Assembly: GCA_002083555.1 (NCBI GenBank)
Contig: MSXN01000024.1
Coordinates: forward strand, 1 to 64,000
DNA from: Nitrospira sp. ST-bin5
Lineage (GTDB): Bacteria; Nitrospirota; Nitrospiria; Nitrospirales; Nitrospiraceae
Length of the DNA: 64,000 nt
Direction of reading: 5' to 3'
The position numbers were made by a program, and so were the translations under genes. Below, in pieces: positions 43,699-52,129 of this stretch. Under the pieces are notes generated by a model that searched no databases, was not told where the DNA came from, and worked only from the letters and a program-made list of their open reading frames with translations. Within the stretch, counting starts at the first letter, position 1, and each line of letters begins with the position of its first letter.

Positions 43699-43838
43699 TC
43701 CTCACCTCCAGTTAATAGTGAGAACATGCGACGACAGCGGCCCTGGCGGGACGCGTAGGGGGGACAGACGAGCGGCACTTTTGGCAGGTTCTCGCGAGGT
43801 GGATAGATTGAGCGGCTGGCTGGACCCGTCGTGACGGG
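43699..43838 (-). repeat. Shared leader of HNH cassette (copy 3)
   Basis: Same order of words as at 18298 and 19396: TCACCTCCAGTTAATA, ACATGCGACG, CACTTTTGGCAGG, TTCTCGCGAGG and GGCTGGAC, then a palindrome copy with one mismatch (CCCGTCGTGACGGG, 43825-43838). Confidence 0.7.
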
Positions 43839-43879
43839 CTACTGTGCTTGATCGCGCTGGGCGTCTTCCGGCTGTGAGT

Positions 43880-43891
43880 CAGTCGCGACTG
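43880..43891. repeat. Dispersed palindrome variant CAGTCGCGACTG
   Basis: Perfect copy, 62 bp upstream of the 43953 lipoprotein gene and 42 bp from the mismatched CCCGTCGTGACGGG copy. Confidence 0.75.
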
Positions 43892-43952
43892 GCTGGCCGG
43901 CATGCTCTTCGCCCTGGCCTTGATAGATAGAGAGCCGCCAGGAGGGCACTCG

Positions 43953-44309
43953 ATGACCCACGCGAAAGCTCTTTTAATTGCGACGATCACATTCATTCTG
44001 GTGGCCTGTGGAAGTTTGGAAAAGAAGTCCGTTTTGATTGGGATAGGTGATGATAAAGACCATGTTCTGAAAATAATGGGGCCGCCGGATGACCGGCAAC
44101 TGAAAGGAAGCAATGAGGCGTGGCAGTACTGTCAGACGGGGGCTGGTTTCGGCTATCACGACTACAGAATAATCTGGCTTTACAATGGGAAAGTTACTGG
44201 CATTTATTCATACAAGAGTTCTAGGGCGGGATCATCGTGTGTGACAGACATTCGCTCAGTTAGATGGGAGGATGCCCCCGACGCAACAGTAGAAATTCGG
44301 AATAGATAA
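43953..44309 (+). CDS. Small lipoprotein, BamE/SmpA-like
   Basis: 118 aa. Signal peptide with lipobox LVACG, so lipid-anchored through Cys. The mature part (GDDKDHVLKIMGPPDDRQLKGSNEAWQYC) follows the pattern of SmpA/BamE-type domains, where a short helix precedes a Gly-Pro-Pro turn. GGAGGG six bases before ATG 43953 fixes the start and rejects the longer frame. Probably outer-membrane located. Role in BAM assembly is not implied. Confidence 0.65.
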   Translation: MTHAKALLIATITFILVACGSLEKKSVLIGIGDDKDHVLKIMGPPDDRQLKGSNEAWQYCQTGAGFGYHDYRIIWLYNGKVTGIYSYKSSRAGSSCVTDIRSVRWEDAPDATVEIRNR

Positions 44310-44408
44310 TCGGCGAAACTGGTGGGCCGATCCGCAGCCGATGCCGCCGTGGGAGTGGCGGAAAGGGCGTCGGTAATCGACGGGCGAGAAATCTCAATTA
44401 TGCTACTG

Positions 44409-44652
44409 CTACAGTTGCCTCTCTACTGTTGCCACCAACTTGCTCGCTGATGCTTTCAAAGCACGAGACAGCTTTAGGATCACGATGAGGGTTGGTGACT
44501 TCAACCCCCCGCTCTAGCTGGCTGATATAGGTCCTGTGGACCTCCGCCCGAAAGGCGAGTTCTTCCTGGGAAATGCCAAGCTTCATTCTCAGCCGAGCGA
44601 TTTCTCGACCAAATAGCGCTTCCGGCGAGAGTTTTCCGACACTGGTTGCCAT
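44409..44652 (-). pseudogene. XRE-family regulator, frameshifted in a G6 run
   Basis: The N-terminal helix-turn-helix is clear: FGREIARLRMKLGISQEELAFRAEVHRTYISQLERG. In the open frame the tail then makes no sense and ends at 44398. Taking five instead of six G at 44505-44510 gives LKSPTLIVILKLSRALKASASKLVATVERQL with TAG at 44411-44409, a perfect XRE continuation. So this is a one-base frameshift by decay, phase variation or sequencing error. Divergent from the 44735 gene, which it may have controlled. Confidence 0.75.
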
Positions 44653-44734
44653 ACCCGTGATGGTGACGGATTGAAAACTATCGAGCTACAGACTAAAATA
44701 TTCATCATTCACCTACCCTGCAATAAAGAGGCTC

Positions 44735-45355
44735 ATGAGCCTAGAGTATCGCCTCTCCACTGACAGCCCGTTACTCCGCAAGGGCGTGTTTCAGCGCATC
44801 ACATCCAGATCTCTACGGAGTGACACCTTCGATCCAGAGCTAGAGATCGAGTTAATTCGCAATGGCTTCGAGGATCTGCTTCGCATCGATGACCCCGAGG
44901 AACACGCGCCCTTTTCTTTGATGCACATCGATGAATACCTTGCGCTCCTCAGTTTTCCGGGAGTCGTGTGGCTCGTCTCGAATTATGTACATTTGGAGCC
45001 CAAGCAGACGGCCTTGGTCATTCTGTCTGGCATGCCGTGGCCTCTGTGGGACAACCAAGAACGGCAGGACATATTGTTAAGCGTATCGATGGCGCAAGCC
45101 ACGTTCCTCAAGAAAGTATTCAAGCCTACGAGCCAGCTTATTCCAATCCTTTTAAGCCTACCTCCCGTTACTTCTCTCGCGCCTCGATCTCATGCCCAGA
45201 GCATCTGGCGAGGGATTGCCCGTATGTCGAATCAGGAGATACGGCTCATCGAGAATGTCGCTAAAGCGCTACGGGTTTACCTCCACTACCTTGGCGGTTA
45301 TATTTTGCAATGTGCGTTCAGCGAGATGAAAGAGCGGAATTCAACAGCGGAGTGA
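44735..45355 (+). CDS. Hypothetical 206-aa protein
   Basis: No family recognised. Mixed alpha/beta with hydrophobic stretches (LLSFPGVVWLVSNYV, LIPILLSLPPV) that are too short or too broken for certain membrane spans. The ribosome site is weak (AAAGAGG seven bases before ATG). Divergent from the XRE gene with an 82-bp gap, so possibly its target. Confidence 0.5.
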   Translation: MSLEYRLSTDSPLLRKGVFQRITSRSLRSDTFDPELEIELIRNGFEDLLRIDDPEEHAPFSLMHIDEYLALLSFPGVVWLVSNYVHLEPKQTALVILSGMPWPLWDNQERQDILLSVSMAQATFLKKVFKPTSQLIPILLSLPPVTSLAPRSHAQSIWRGIARMSNQEIRLIENVAKALRVYLHYLGGYILQCAFSEMKERNSTAE

Positions 45356-45400
45356 GGTAACCGTGATTCGTCACTGGCATCCCGCAAAAGTCGCCGTGCT

Positions 45401-45721
45401 TTGGGTTCTGGACAGGGCTCTTTTAATTGCCCTCTGGCAACCGTGCGATACAGACCATTCCAACCAGTGAAAAGACAGGCACAAGGTATCATCGAGCTTG
45501 AGTCGAATGGATGGGAAGCGCCTGACGAACCAGAAGGTGGGCCGGTCAAACAAGTGAGGGCCTATTGGAGACACGTTGCCAAAGAAACGGGGGAAGACAT
45601 ACGAATGGTTCGATGGGCAGCATATGCTTTGCATCGCTACTACGATTGCGTCCGGCGATTCGTAAAGCAACAAGAATTGGATCGGTTTCGGATTGAAGGG
45701 AAAGGCCGATTCCTTTGGTAA
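45401..45721 (+). pseudogene. Short duplicated gene, copy A (unknown)
   Basis: The C-terminal half (HVAKETGEDIRMVRWAAYALHRYYDCVRRFVKQQ) repeats at 45840-45986 as HFAQETNKDIRTVRGIAWVLYLYYDCIQRYVKQQ. The 5' part is not convincing and no good ribosome site is seen. The pair is a tandem duplication of a small helical protein. Whether either copy is expressed is unclear. Confidence 0.4.
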
Positions 45722-45753
45722 GAAAGATTGGAATAACTTCGCCGAACAAAAGC

Positions 45754-45986
45754 ATGTGTGGACGCTTTACTCAACCCGCCCCGCCTCAGATAATTGCCCA
45801 GCAGTTTGCCATCACCAATCCTCCACTGTTCACCCCCCACTACAGCATTGCAGGTATGCCCTGGCCCATTTTGCCCAAGAAACAAACAAAGACATCCGCA
45901 CAGTGCGCGGCATTGCGTGGGTTTTATACCTCTACTACGATTGCATCCAACGGTATGTGAAGCAGCAACGATTAAACCAAGTGTAG
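45754..45986 (+). pseudogene. SRAP (YedK/HMCES) N-terminal scrap joined to copy B
   Basis: ATG 45754 opens MCGRFTQPAPPQIIAQQF and a HYSIAG segment, the hallmark start of SRAP-domain proteins with catalytic Cys2, but the match ends after about 35 codons. In another frame the second copy of the duplicated helical protein (see 45401) follows directly. This looks like a gene end pasted into the duplication. Confidence 0.45.
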
Positions 45987-45992
45987 GTCGAT

Positions 45993-46391
45993 ATGAAATG
46001 CATTCTGACGATATTAGCTACCCTTCTGTTTCTAAGCAGTGATTCTGCATTGGCTGAGTGGATAGCGATCGCTAAAATGGAAAAGTTTGGCGTCACTATT
46101 TATGTTGATCCTAACACGATTCGCCGAGTAGGGGATCGGGTGATGATGTGGCAATTGTGGGACTTCAAGACAAGCCAAACGGTGGCGGATTACAACCTAC
46201 TCTCTACCAAGACATATGATGAATTTGATTGCTTACGAGAACGTTCTCGGCGGCTGGCGTTTATAGACTACTCCGATAATATGGGAAGGGGCCTGCCTAT
46301 TTAGTCCCTCTCACACGAGAGTGCGTGGTTCCCAATTGCACCAAATACACCGGGTAGAGATGTGTGGAACATTGCCTGCAACAAGAAGTAA
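45993..46391 (+). pseudogene. Secreted surface-adhesin-E-like protein with in-frame TAG
   Basis: A signal peptide (MKCILTILATLLFLSS to ALA) is followed by WIAIAKMEKFGVTIYVDPNTIRR and WQLWDFKTSQ, the pattern of the surface-adhesin E family found widely in Nitrospira-like and betaproteobacterial genomes. The frame meets TAG at 46302-46304 but continues unchanged for 28 sensible codons (FPIAPNTPGRDVWNIACNKK) to TAA 46389-46391. So only one nonsense codon separates it from a full protein. Confidence 0.65.
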
Positions 46392-46534
46392 CCTACTTCC
46401 GCCTCTGCTCGCTTCAACGTGCACCTAAAACAATTGTCCTGTGAATCTTCGCTATGTTGTGGACGGGATTACTTTGAAAGGCACTGCATGACCTTCACCC
46501 TGACCGAGGGACCCGTTGTTGCAGGATAAAGGTA

Positions 46535-47446
46535 CTAACATGGACCCGCCCATCCAGGGGGACACGCTGGACGAACGGGACGGCCAGTCCCATCCATTCC
46601 AATCCCAGGTCCATAGGCATTGGGATTAATCGGGCCAAGAGCCGGTCCACCGAAGTCTGGCTTCCAAATAAAAGGTCTACCTGTGGCATCGGAGTTCATC
46701 CCAGGGCCGTAAGCGTTCGGCGTGTATGGTCCCATGAATCCATTGCCGAGTAATCCGCCAAACATGTTGCTGGGCATGCGACCGTAATCATTATCAGCAT
46801 ACCTCCGGGCCAATCGACGCTGTGCCTCCTGTCTGACACGAACCTCCGCCGCACGAGCTTCCATTAGCCCGACGATTTCGCTTTGTGTTGCCAATCGGCC
46901 ATACAGAGATAGAGCTGCCGCGTCAGCCTCTGTAGTCGCGTCCCAAATTTGAAAGACTACAAGTTGCAACTTTCCTAGCTGAAACTGGCGAGGGCCGTTA
47001 ACAATGCCATGCTGGTGCGCTGCGAGTCCTAACTCATCCAGGATCGACGCACGAACTATTCGACAGGCGCGAACAACATCGGCAATAGTCAAAGACGTTT
47101 GGTAACTACCCACGCGCCAATTGCGGACAATTCCCTTTTCATTGAATGCAAGAAACAACTCCCATCCATCTCCTTGTTTGTCTGATGGACCTGTCCCATC
47201 GGGCTTCCATAGCCAAAGAAACTCCTCGCCGTCTTTCGTGATATAGCTATTTTCATCTCTGAACGAAGTCTCTTTCTTAGAGAGAGGTTCTCCCCACTGT
47301 GTCACATAGTAGCTCTGTTCATGTCTTCCGATTGACTCATCAAGAGTTGCCCATGCTCCTTGGTCAGATTTTGACCAAGTACCGTGTGAAGCACAGCCTG
47401 TAACCAAAATAAGAAGGAAAATTGCAGCAAGGGGGAAGGTTTTCAT
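46535..47446 (-). CDS. Lipoprotein with Gly/Pro-rich repeat tail
   Basis: 303 aa with signal peptide and lipobox LVTGC. The middle is a mixed domain of unknown family (LWLWKPDGTGP, then a long helix rich in Ala/Arg/Glu). The C terminus carries two repeats of the form NAYGPGxxxDxTGRP, which I associate with conserved secreted proteins of Nitrospira-like genomes, and ends with a Cys-rich PPGWAGPC. Probably outer-membrane anchored; role unknown. It is convergent with the 46391 gene end. Confidence 0.6.
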   Translation of the reverse strand: MKTFPLAAIFLLILVTGCASHGTWSKSDQGAWATLDESIGRHEQSYYVTQWGEPLSKKETSFRDENSYITKDGEEFLWLWKPDGTGPSDKQGDGWELFLAFNEKGIVRNWRVGSYQTSLTIADVVRACRIVRASILDELGLAAHQHGIVNGPRQFQLGKLQLVVFQIWDATTEADAAALSLYGRLATQSEIVGLMEARAAEVRVRQEAQRRLARRYADNDYGRMPSNMFGGLLGNGFMGPYTPNAYGPGMNSDATGRPFIWKPDFGGPALGPINPNAYGPGIGMDGTGRPVRPACPPGWAGPC

Positions 47447-47837
47447 CTACTGTCATCTACAGTGGCGAGAACGTGTATGAATTGGCGAATATTAGACCAA
47501 GAGAATCTCCGCTGTCTACGAGCTGGCACCTACCCGCCTTTACCCTGGCCGAGGGTCCCCTTGCACATAAGGAGAACCACACAAGAGTGAGGGTGACAGC
47601 CACTCGCCATACTTTAGCCACAGAACATCTCAATGAGTAATAGAGACGGTCAGTTACACAGAGACTGCGAATCTGCAAGCCGCCCCTCTCAAAGAGGCTA
47701 TGGAACGGACCAACAGAATATTGATATAAGGTTCACATTACTAACCTTACGATGGAGGCTCATTGACCTGAATCCAACTCCGCTCCGTATGCCATCAGAC
47801 AGAAATCAGTTTTTATCCACAAAGAAGGAAGGTTTAT
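47447..47837. other. 390-bp intergenic region
   Basis: No gene supported. The ribosome site GAAGGAAGG just before 47838 serves the next gene. Divergent promoters for 46535 and 47838 are expected here but not resolved. Confidence 0.35.
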
Positions 47838-48221
47838 ATGAAGAGACGTGATCTCTTGGTCGCACTACTGATCCTCTCTCTAGGCGGATGTGCTTCGGGT
47901 GGCCGTCCAACGGCTGAGCAATTGGCGAACAACTCCTTTTCAGAATGCCCCAGCAACCATCAAGAAGTAGTCCAGCAACGTTTGAGCGCAAATCTAATTG
48001 ATCCATACAGTGCCAGGTTCCGCTTTTCAACTCCTGAGAAATATGTCCACGGCGGTCAATACGGCCACATGTTTACCGTAGGGCTAAATGCAAAGAACCG
48101 ATTCGGCGGCTATGTGGGCGAGCAGGTCCATCAGTTCATGTGCTTCCCGAACGGCTCGGTCAGCGAAATTAACGAAATTTCCAGCGGCATGGCAGCCGGT
48201 TTCAGGCAAGCTGGCTACTAA
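47838..48221 (+). CDS. Small lipoprotein of unknown family
   Basis: 127 aa. Twin-Arg-like start MKRRDLLVALLILSLGGCAS with lipobox LGGC. The mature part (VVQQRLSANLIDPYSARFRFSTPEKYV) resembles envelope proteins with a short alpha/beta domain, known mainly as hypotheticals. A GAAGGAAGG ribosome site precedes ATG. 52 bp to the next gene on the same strand. Confidence 0.6.
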   Translation: MKRRDLLVALLILSLGGCASGGRPTAEQLANNSFSECPSNHQEVVQQRLSANLIDPYSARFRFSTPEKYVHGGQYGHMFTVGLNAKNRFGGYVGEQVHQFMCFPNGSVSEINEISSGMAAGFRQAGY

Positions 48222-48273
48222 GTTTTTGGGAAACCACATCGCAATCCCTCAAGTTTTTCATGGTAGCGCCTTG

Positions 48274-49050
48274 ATGGACACCCTCTACAATCAGACACTC
48301 CGCCAGTTGGACAAATCGTTCAGGCGACTTGAGGTTTTGGTGCCGCCTCCTCAGAAGGTGCCACATGGGGATTCGTTCGTCTTCCGTTACAAAGAACAAA
48401 CGATTCACCAGGCCCTGATTCAGAAACTCGCCCGCATGGTGTCGGGGCTTCATGCCGCCCGCCTCCTCTGCGCGAACGGGATGCTTCAAGAGCAAGGCAC
48501 GATCCATCGAATGCTCGATGAGTTTCACGAAGACATCTGGTTTCTGGCCTTCGCGATCATCAACGACGATCGAACACAACATCATCAAGTCTATCTCGAC
48601 GCCTTTTATCAGGAAGAATTCGATCCTGTAACAGGAAAATCCTCACTCGACCGTCCAATGTTGCCGCGAAGGAGAATTCGTAACTATCTTGCAAACCTTC
48701 CGCAACAACCGCAGGACCCCAGCTCAGCCGTGAGCCTATCGCATACAATCCATAGCGCCAATTCAGGGTTTGTTCATGGCGCTTCGCCACACATCATGGA
48801 CATGTATGGGGGTAACCCACCGCAATATCACATCCACGGTATGGCTGGAACCCCAAGGCATGAGGATCACCGGTACGACCTCTAAAATCCATTTTTCCGC
48901 GCCATCCTTTCTTTTGCCATCGCAGCCAAGGCATTTGGCGACGAACAGTTGTGCGCAACTCTTAGTGCCTTCCATATTGAATTCGACAGGCTTTCAGGAC
49001 GCAATGAGGCATATCAAAACGCGCCGCCGCGTCAGCCTCGGAGAGAATAG
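48274..49050 (+). pseudogene. Unknown soluble protein interrupted by in-frame TAA
   Basis: From ATG 48274 the frame reads a helical protein (LRQLDKSFRRLEVLV, LARMVSGLHAARLL, FHEDIWFLAFAI, HHQVYLDAFYQEEF) to TAA 48883-48885, 203 codons. The same frame then goes on with 54 plausible codons (FRAILSFAIAAKAFGDEQLCATLSAFHIEFDRLSGRNEAYQ) to TAG 49048-49050. Family unknown. The first part alone may still be made. The long upstream frame to 48088 is a shadow of the lipoprotein gene. Confidence 0.5.
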
Positions 49051-49468
49051 TGTGGCCAAACTGTGGCAGAACTATCGTGTTCGATCGGGTTTGACCTCTT
49101 CCTCCCCTGCCTCTAACTCCTCTGTAAGTGATTGAGAACGAACTGATAGAACGAAATCGAGGTCTATAGTCTCTAGGTCTGTTGTGGCTTCAAATCTCGC
49201 TCCCCTCTGTTGGCAATCGGCAGCGTATCAGCTTTACCCTGGCCCTGGCCTGGCAAAACTGGCGTAGGCCACGCAAGTGTGGGGGGTGCGTACTCCACCG
49301 CACCACTAGATCAGGCTTGGGATGGCTGAGGGTATGGACATCAGCCAGGTGTTATTACAGTGTTAGGAAGAGCGACAAAACGACTGGATCAGAGACAACG
49401 TGAGCAGATGAGAACTGAATGGCCGAATGTACGAATCGCCAGTAATGACAAGGGGATTGCCTAGATTA
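49051..49468. other. Intergenic region next to attachment site
   Basis: No gene supported. Nothing recognisable beyond scattered stop codons in all frames. Confidence 0.35.
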
Positions 49469-49910
49469 TCAATAACCTAAGCACCACCCATAAAACTGAA
49501 TTTGTAAACCGCAGGTTGGAGGTTCAATTCCTCTCGCCAGCTCCAGAAAATCTGCTGACGATTCAACTAACTGTTTAAACTGTGAGTCGGTTGTCTCCGC
49601 CATGATCTCGTGGCGTAATTCCTGTGCCCACCCGCATGACTCGTCGTTTCCAATGGGCCCATAGCTCCCGACCCGATAGATCTCTACGGTCCCGGTGCCC
49701 TCGTCAAAAGTGTCCACGTCCTGCTCGCGGAACCCCCTTGCCACTCAACAGATCATCAATCTCGGCCCGGGCCTCTACCTTGGTTTCAAACGCCCTGTGT
49801 GCGTACTGGTCGAGGTTCGGACCGACATATTCGCGTTCCACAACGTAATACGTTTCGTGCTCTACGAGCGCTAACTCCTCATGACAGCGGGTCCGGACCG
49901 TCTCGATCGC
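49469..49910 (-). pseudogene. Broken small gene running into tRNA-derived repeat
   Basis: Minus-strand codons from about 49910 read LALVEHETYYVVEREYVGP and AFETKVEARAEIDDLLSGKG, then a one-base shift near 49737 is needed to continue REQDVDTFDEGTG and GSYGPIGNDESCG. No start codon is seen. The final ARGIEPPTCGLQ is an artefact of reading the tRNA repeat backwards. The tail layout weakly resembles the 6329 gene. Confidence 0.4.
49501..49548 (+). repeat. Attachment-site repeat: 3' half of tRNA-Thr(TGT), left copy
   Basis: 48 bp identical to 52082-52129. It covers the anticodon loop TTTGTAA, T arm GGAGG-TTCAATT-CCTCT, acceptor strand CGCCAGC, T and CCA. The 5' half of the tRNA is absent, so it cannot be a working tRNA. 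It is the core left by site-specific integration. Confidence 0.85.
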
Positions 49911-50435
49911 AGCCGTATGCTAATCATGAAAATGTCGTTGTGAGCGGAGCGGCAGAATAGTGGACGCCACTTTACGGGTATTCCGGGAAATTCACGCGAA
50001 GGATCTGTCGAATTCCCAATAGCAGGAGGGTGTCGGCACCTGACTCTCACCCCTCCAGCCTCTTGGTTTGTTAGGATGAGAGTTGTCGAGGGGCAATCTG
50101 GGAGTCGTTTCCCATTGCGACGGGCGTACTCGAATCCGGCCGGCCATAGTATTGACGTGATCACTTTGTTGACCGACCACTGGGTGCATGCTCTGGGTGA
50201 TATTTGGACTGAGCGCGGTTTTTGAATGCGAAGTGAATTGGACCAAATTAGCAACGGATAAACAGGCACCTCGGCGGCGGCGATAGTCGTTCCTACCCGT
50301 TTGTGTATTTCCTCCCTGCTACACTTTTAGGGCTCATCGCTCATTGCGGATGACGGCGTCGTCTCTCCTCACCCGAGAGACCGCCGACTCCCAACGGGCA
50401 GTTTTGTCCTACCTCTCTCTTGAAAGGGGGCAGCT
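49911..50435. other. Non-coding part of integrative element
   Basis: No gene supported. A palindrome-like CCCATTGCGACGGG (50111-50124, two mismatches to the dispersed repeat) is present. The minus-strand frame over 49871-50269 has no ribosome site or recognisable domain. Confidence 0.4.
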
Positions 50436-50684
50436 ATGCCTCAACAGTCGTCCGTCTCTAGTGTGGTCAAGCATCTCACGGCGTCGCAATTGGCCGATCG
50501 TCTCACGGTGTCAGAGGATCATCTCCGGCGCGCTATCCTTGGGCAGCCGGGAGGAATCCCTGGCCTCAAATTGAGCGACGGTCCACGTGCGCAATGGCGC
50601 ATTCGATTGTGTGACGTGGAAGCCTGGGAGCAGACCAAGTTGGTGTGCTACGATGCCGCACCCATGCGGCCGCGTCGCCGCTAG
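50436..50684 (+). CDS. Putative excisionase-like helix-turn-helix protein
   Basis: 82 aa. LTASQLADRLTVSEDHLRRAILG is a winged-helix/MerR-type DNA-binding start as in excisionases, and an Arg-rich end follows. AAGGGGG lies shortly before ATG. It is located 68 bp upstream of the integrase gene on the same strand, the usual order for recombination directionality factors. Confidence 0.6.
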   Translation: MPQQSSVSSVVKHLTASQLADRLTVSEDHLRRAILGQPGGIPGLKLSDGPRAQWRIRLCDVEAWEQTKLVCYDAAPMRPRRR

Positions 50685-50752
50685 AGACGGCTTCATGGCC
50701 CGGCGGGTCATCGATGCCGCCGGGCCCCTCTTCATGAATAGGTAGTGGACGG

Positions 50753-52006
50753 ATGAAGCACGAGAGGAAGAAAACGATCGCGCCGACGGCGCACCGCGGC
50801 GGACGCGTTGAGAACATCGGTCCGAAGAAGCAACTCATTACGTGGCATCAGGGACGCGGCGGCCGGAATATTCGACTCAAGGTCAACGGCACGCGTGAGA
50901 GTGCGGAAAAGATCCTGAACAAACTCCGGGAGGAGTTCTACGCGAAGGTCCATAAGATCCGCATCGACCATGACACAACGATCACTGACCTCGCGGACCT
51001 CGTGCTTGACGATTATGTCTCGAACAACTACAAGGACCTCCGTGGCGCGAAGCAGCACCGAAAGTTCTGGACCGAACTCGAGCCGTCGCGACGGGCGGAC
51101 ACCATCGATGCGGACCAATTGATGGCGTGGAGCAAGGAGTGGCGCGCCGGTGGGCTCTCGCCAGCTCGGGTGAATCGGCGTATGTCATTCTTGTTGCGCG
51201 GCTTTCAGATCGCCTGCGAGCGCGAGATCCTCCCCGCCAAGCCCCGCTGGACGGCCCTCAAAGAAGCACCTCCGAGAAGTGGAACGAGATCGTGGGAGGA
51301 ATTCGTCGCCGTCCGTTCCGCACTGCCCGCCCATGCAAAGATCCCGGTGACCATTGAATTTTGGCTCGGTACGCGCGCGGGAGAGACCCACGCGTTGGAA
51401 TGGCCGCAGGTCCGGTTTCATCACAGGAACGAAACCGTTGAGATTCGACTCAAGGCGATTGATACGAAAACAGGAGAACAGCGGGTCGCGATTTTGGGGG
51501 GCGATCTCTATCGCGTTCTCGCAGACTGGCACACCTTCACGAGATCAGCCTATCCCCATGCGAAGACGGTCTGTCATTACAAAGGCCAGCCCCTCCGATC
51601 CATCAAGACGGCCTGGCAGACGGCGTGCGTGCGTGTGGGGCTCGGCGTGTTTCTCAATCCCGAGGGTCAAGAAATCGGCCATCGCCACTATCGCGGCGCG
51701 CTCATTCATGATTTCAGGAGGACCGCGGTGAGCAACATGGAAGACGCCGGCATCTCAAGAAAAGTCGCGATGTCCATCAGCGGACACCGGACGGATAGTA
51801 TTTTTCGTCGCTACCATATCGTCAAAAAATCCGACCTCGAGAAAGCCGGACGACTGCTTCTCGCGCATCATGAACAGGAGCACGGCGTCGCCTCAGCTCC
51901 AGCACCCGCTCCTGAAAAAGTGTTCACTAAATGTTCACCGATTCCACAAATCCCCACGAATCACACCGGATCTGACCGGATCCGTCGAACGAGAAAAAAG
52001 CGATAA
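50753..52006 (+). CDS. int: Tyrosine-type site-specific integrase
   Basis: 417 aa. The catalytic set of phage integrases is complete: Arg in TRAGETHALEW (about 206), H-x-x-R in HDFRRT (about 319-322), His in SGHRT (about 345) and the nucleophile Tyr in FRRYH (about 354). The N terminus has a basic arm-binding part and a helical core-binding domain. It ends 76 bp before the right attachment repeat, as expected for an integrase next to attP. A palindrome copy at 51083 lies inside, read as EPSRRAD, so it was tolerated in a different frame. Confidence 0.9.
   Translation: MKHERKKTIAPTAHRGGRVENIGPKKQLITWHQGRGGRNIRLKVNGTRESAEKILNKLREEFYAKVHKIRIDHDTTITDLADLVLDDYVSNNYKDLRGAKQHRKFWTELEPSRRADTIDADQLMAWSKEWRAGGLSPARVNRRMSFLLRGFQIACEREILPAKPRWTALKEAPPRSGTRSWEEFVAVRSALPAHAKIPVTIEFWLGTRAGETHALEWPQVRFHHRNETVEIRLKAIDTKTGEQRVAILGGDLYRVLADWHTFTRSAYPHAKTVCHYKGQPLRSIKTAWQTACVRVGLGVFLNPEGQEIGHRHYRGALIHDFRRTAVSNMEDAGISRKVAMSISGHRTDSIFRRYHIVKKSDLEKAGRLLLAHHEQEHGVASAPAPAPEKVFTKCSPIPQIPTNHTGSDRIRRTRKKR
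51083..51094. repeat. Dispersed palindrome CCGTCGCGACGG
   Basis: Perfect copy inside the integrase gene. Confidence 0.8.
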
Positions 52007-52081
52007 TCGCCTCGTCCAGAGAGGTCGAAAGTGCTCTAGGCGCGGCATTTGCTTTCCATGGCAAAAATGGCAGTGATGGGT

Positions 52082-52129
52082 TTTGTAAACCGCAGGTTGG
52101 AGGTTCAATTCCTCTCGCCAGCTCCAGAA
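52082..52129 (+). repeat. Attachment-site repeat: 3' half of tRNA-Thr(TGT), right copy
   Basis: Identical over 48 bp to 49501-49548 and in the same orientation. Bases just outside differ, so the repeat limits the crossover core. Confidence 0.85.

Larger units (their letters stand above)
49549..52129 (+). mobile_element. Small integrative element at a tRNA-Thr site
   Basis: A 2.6-kb segment between 48-bp direct repeats of a tRNA-Thr 3' half, with a tyrosine integrase and a putative excisionase next to the right repeat. No other intact genes are evident, so it is a reduced element. The intact tRNA-Thr is not in the window. Both repeats point the same way, so it may lie to the left, with this as the second of two tandem insertions. 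Confidence 0.65.

Noticed and set aside
15303..49050. Stop-codon recoding as the cause of the in-frame stops
   Set aside because: TGA, TAG and TAA are all involved and intact neighbouring genes use all three as true stops. Decay or sequence errors are simpler explanations.
49469..49744. Open frame ending ARGIEPPTCGLQ as a protein
   Set aside because: That ending is the reverse reading of a tRNA-derived sequence, a known annotation artefact. The rest needs a frameshift to make sense.
49501..52129. Two tRNA-Thr genes
   Set aside because: Both copies begin in the anticodon loop and lack the D arm, the 5' acceptor strand and the 5' anticodon stem.
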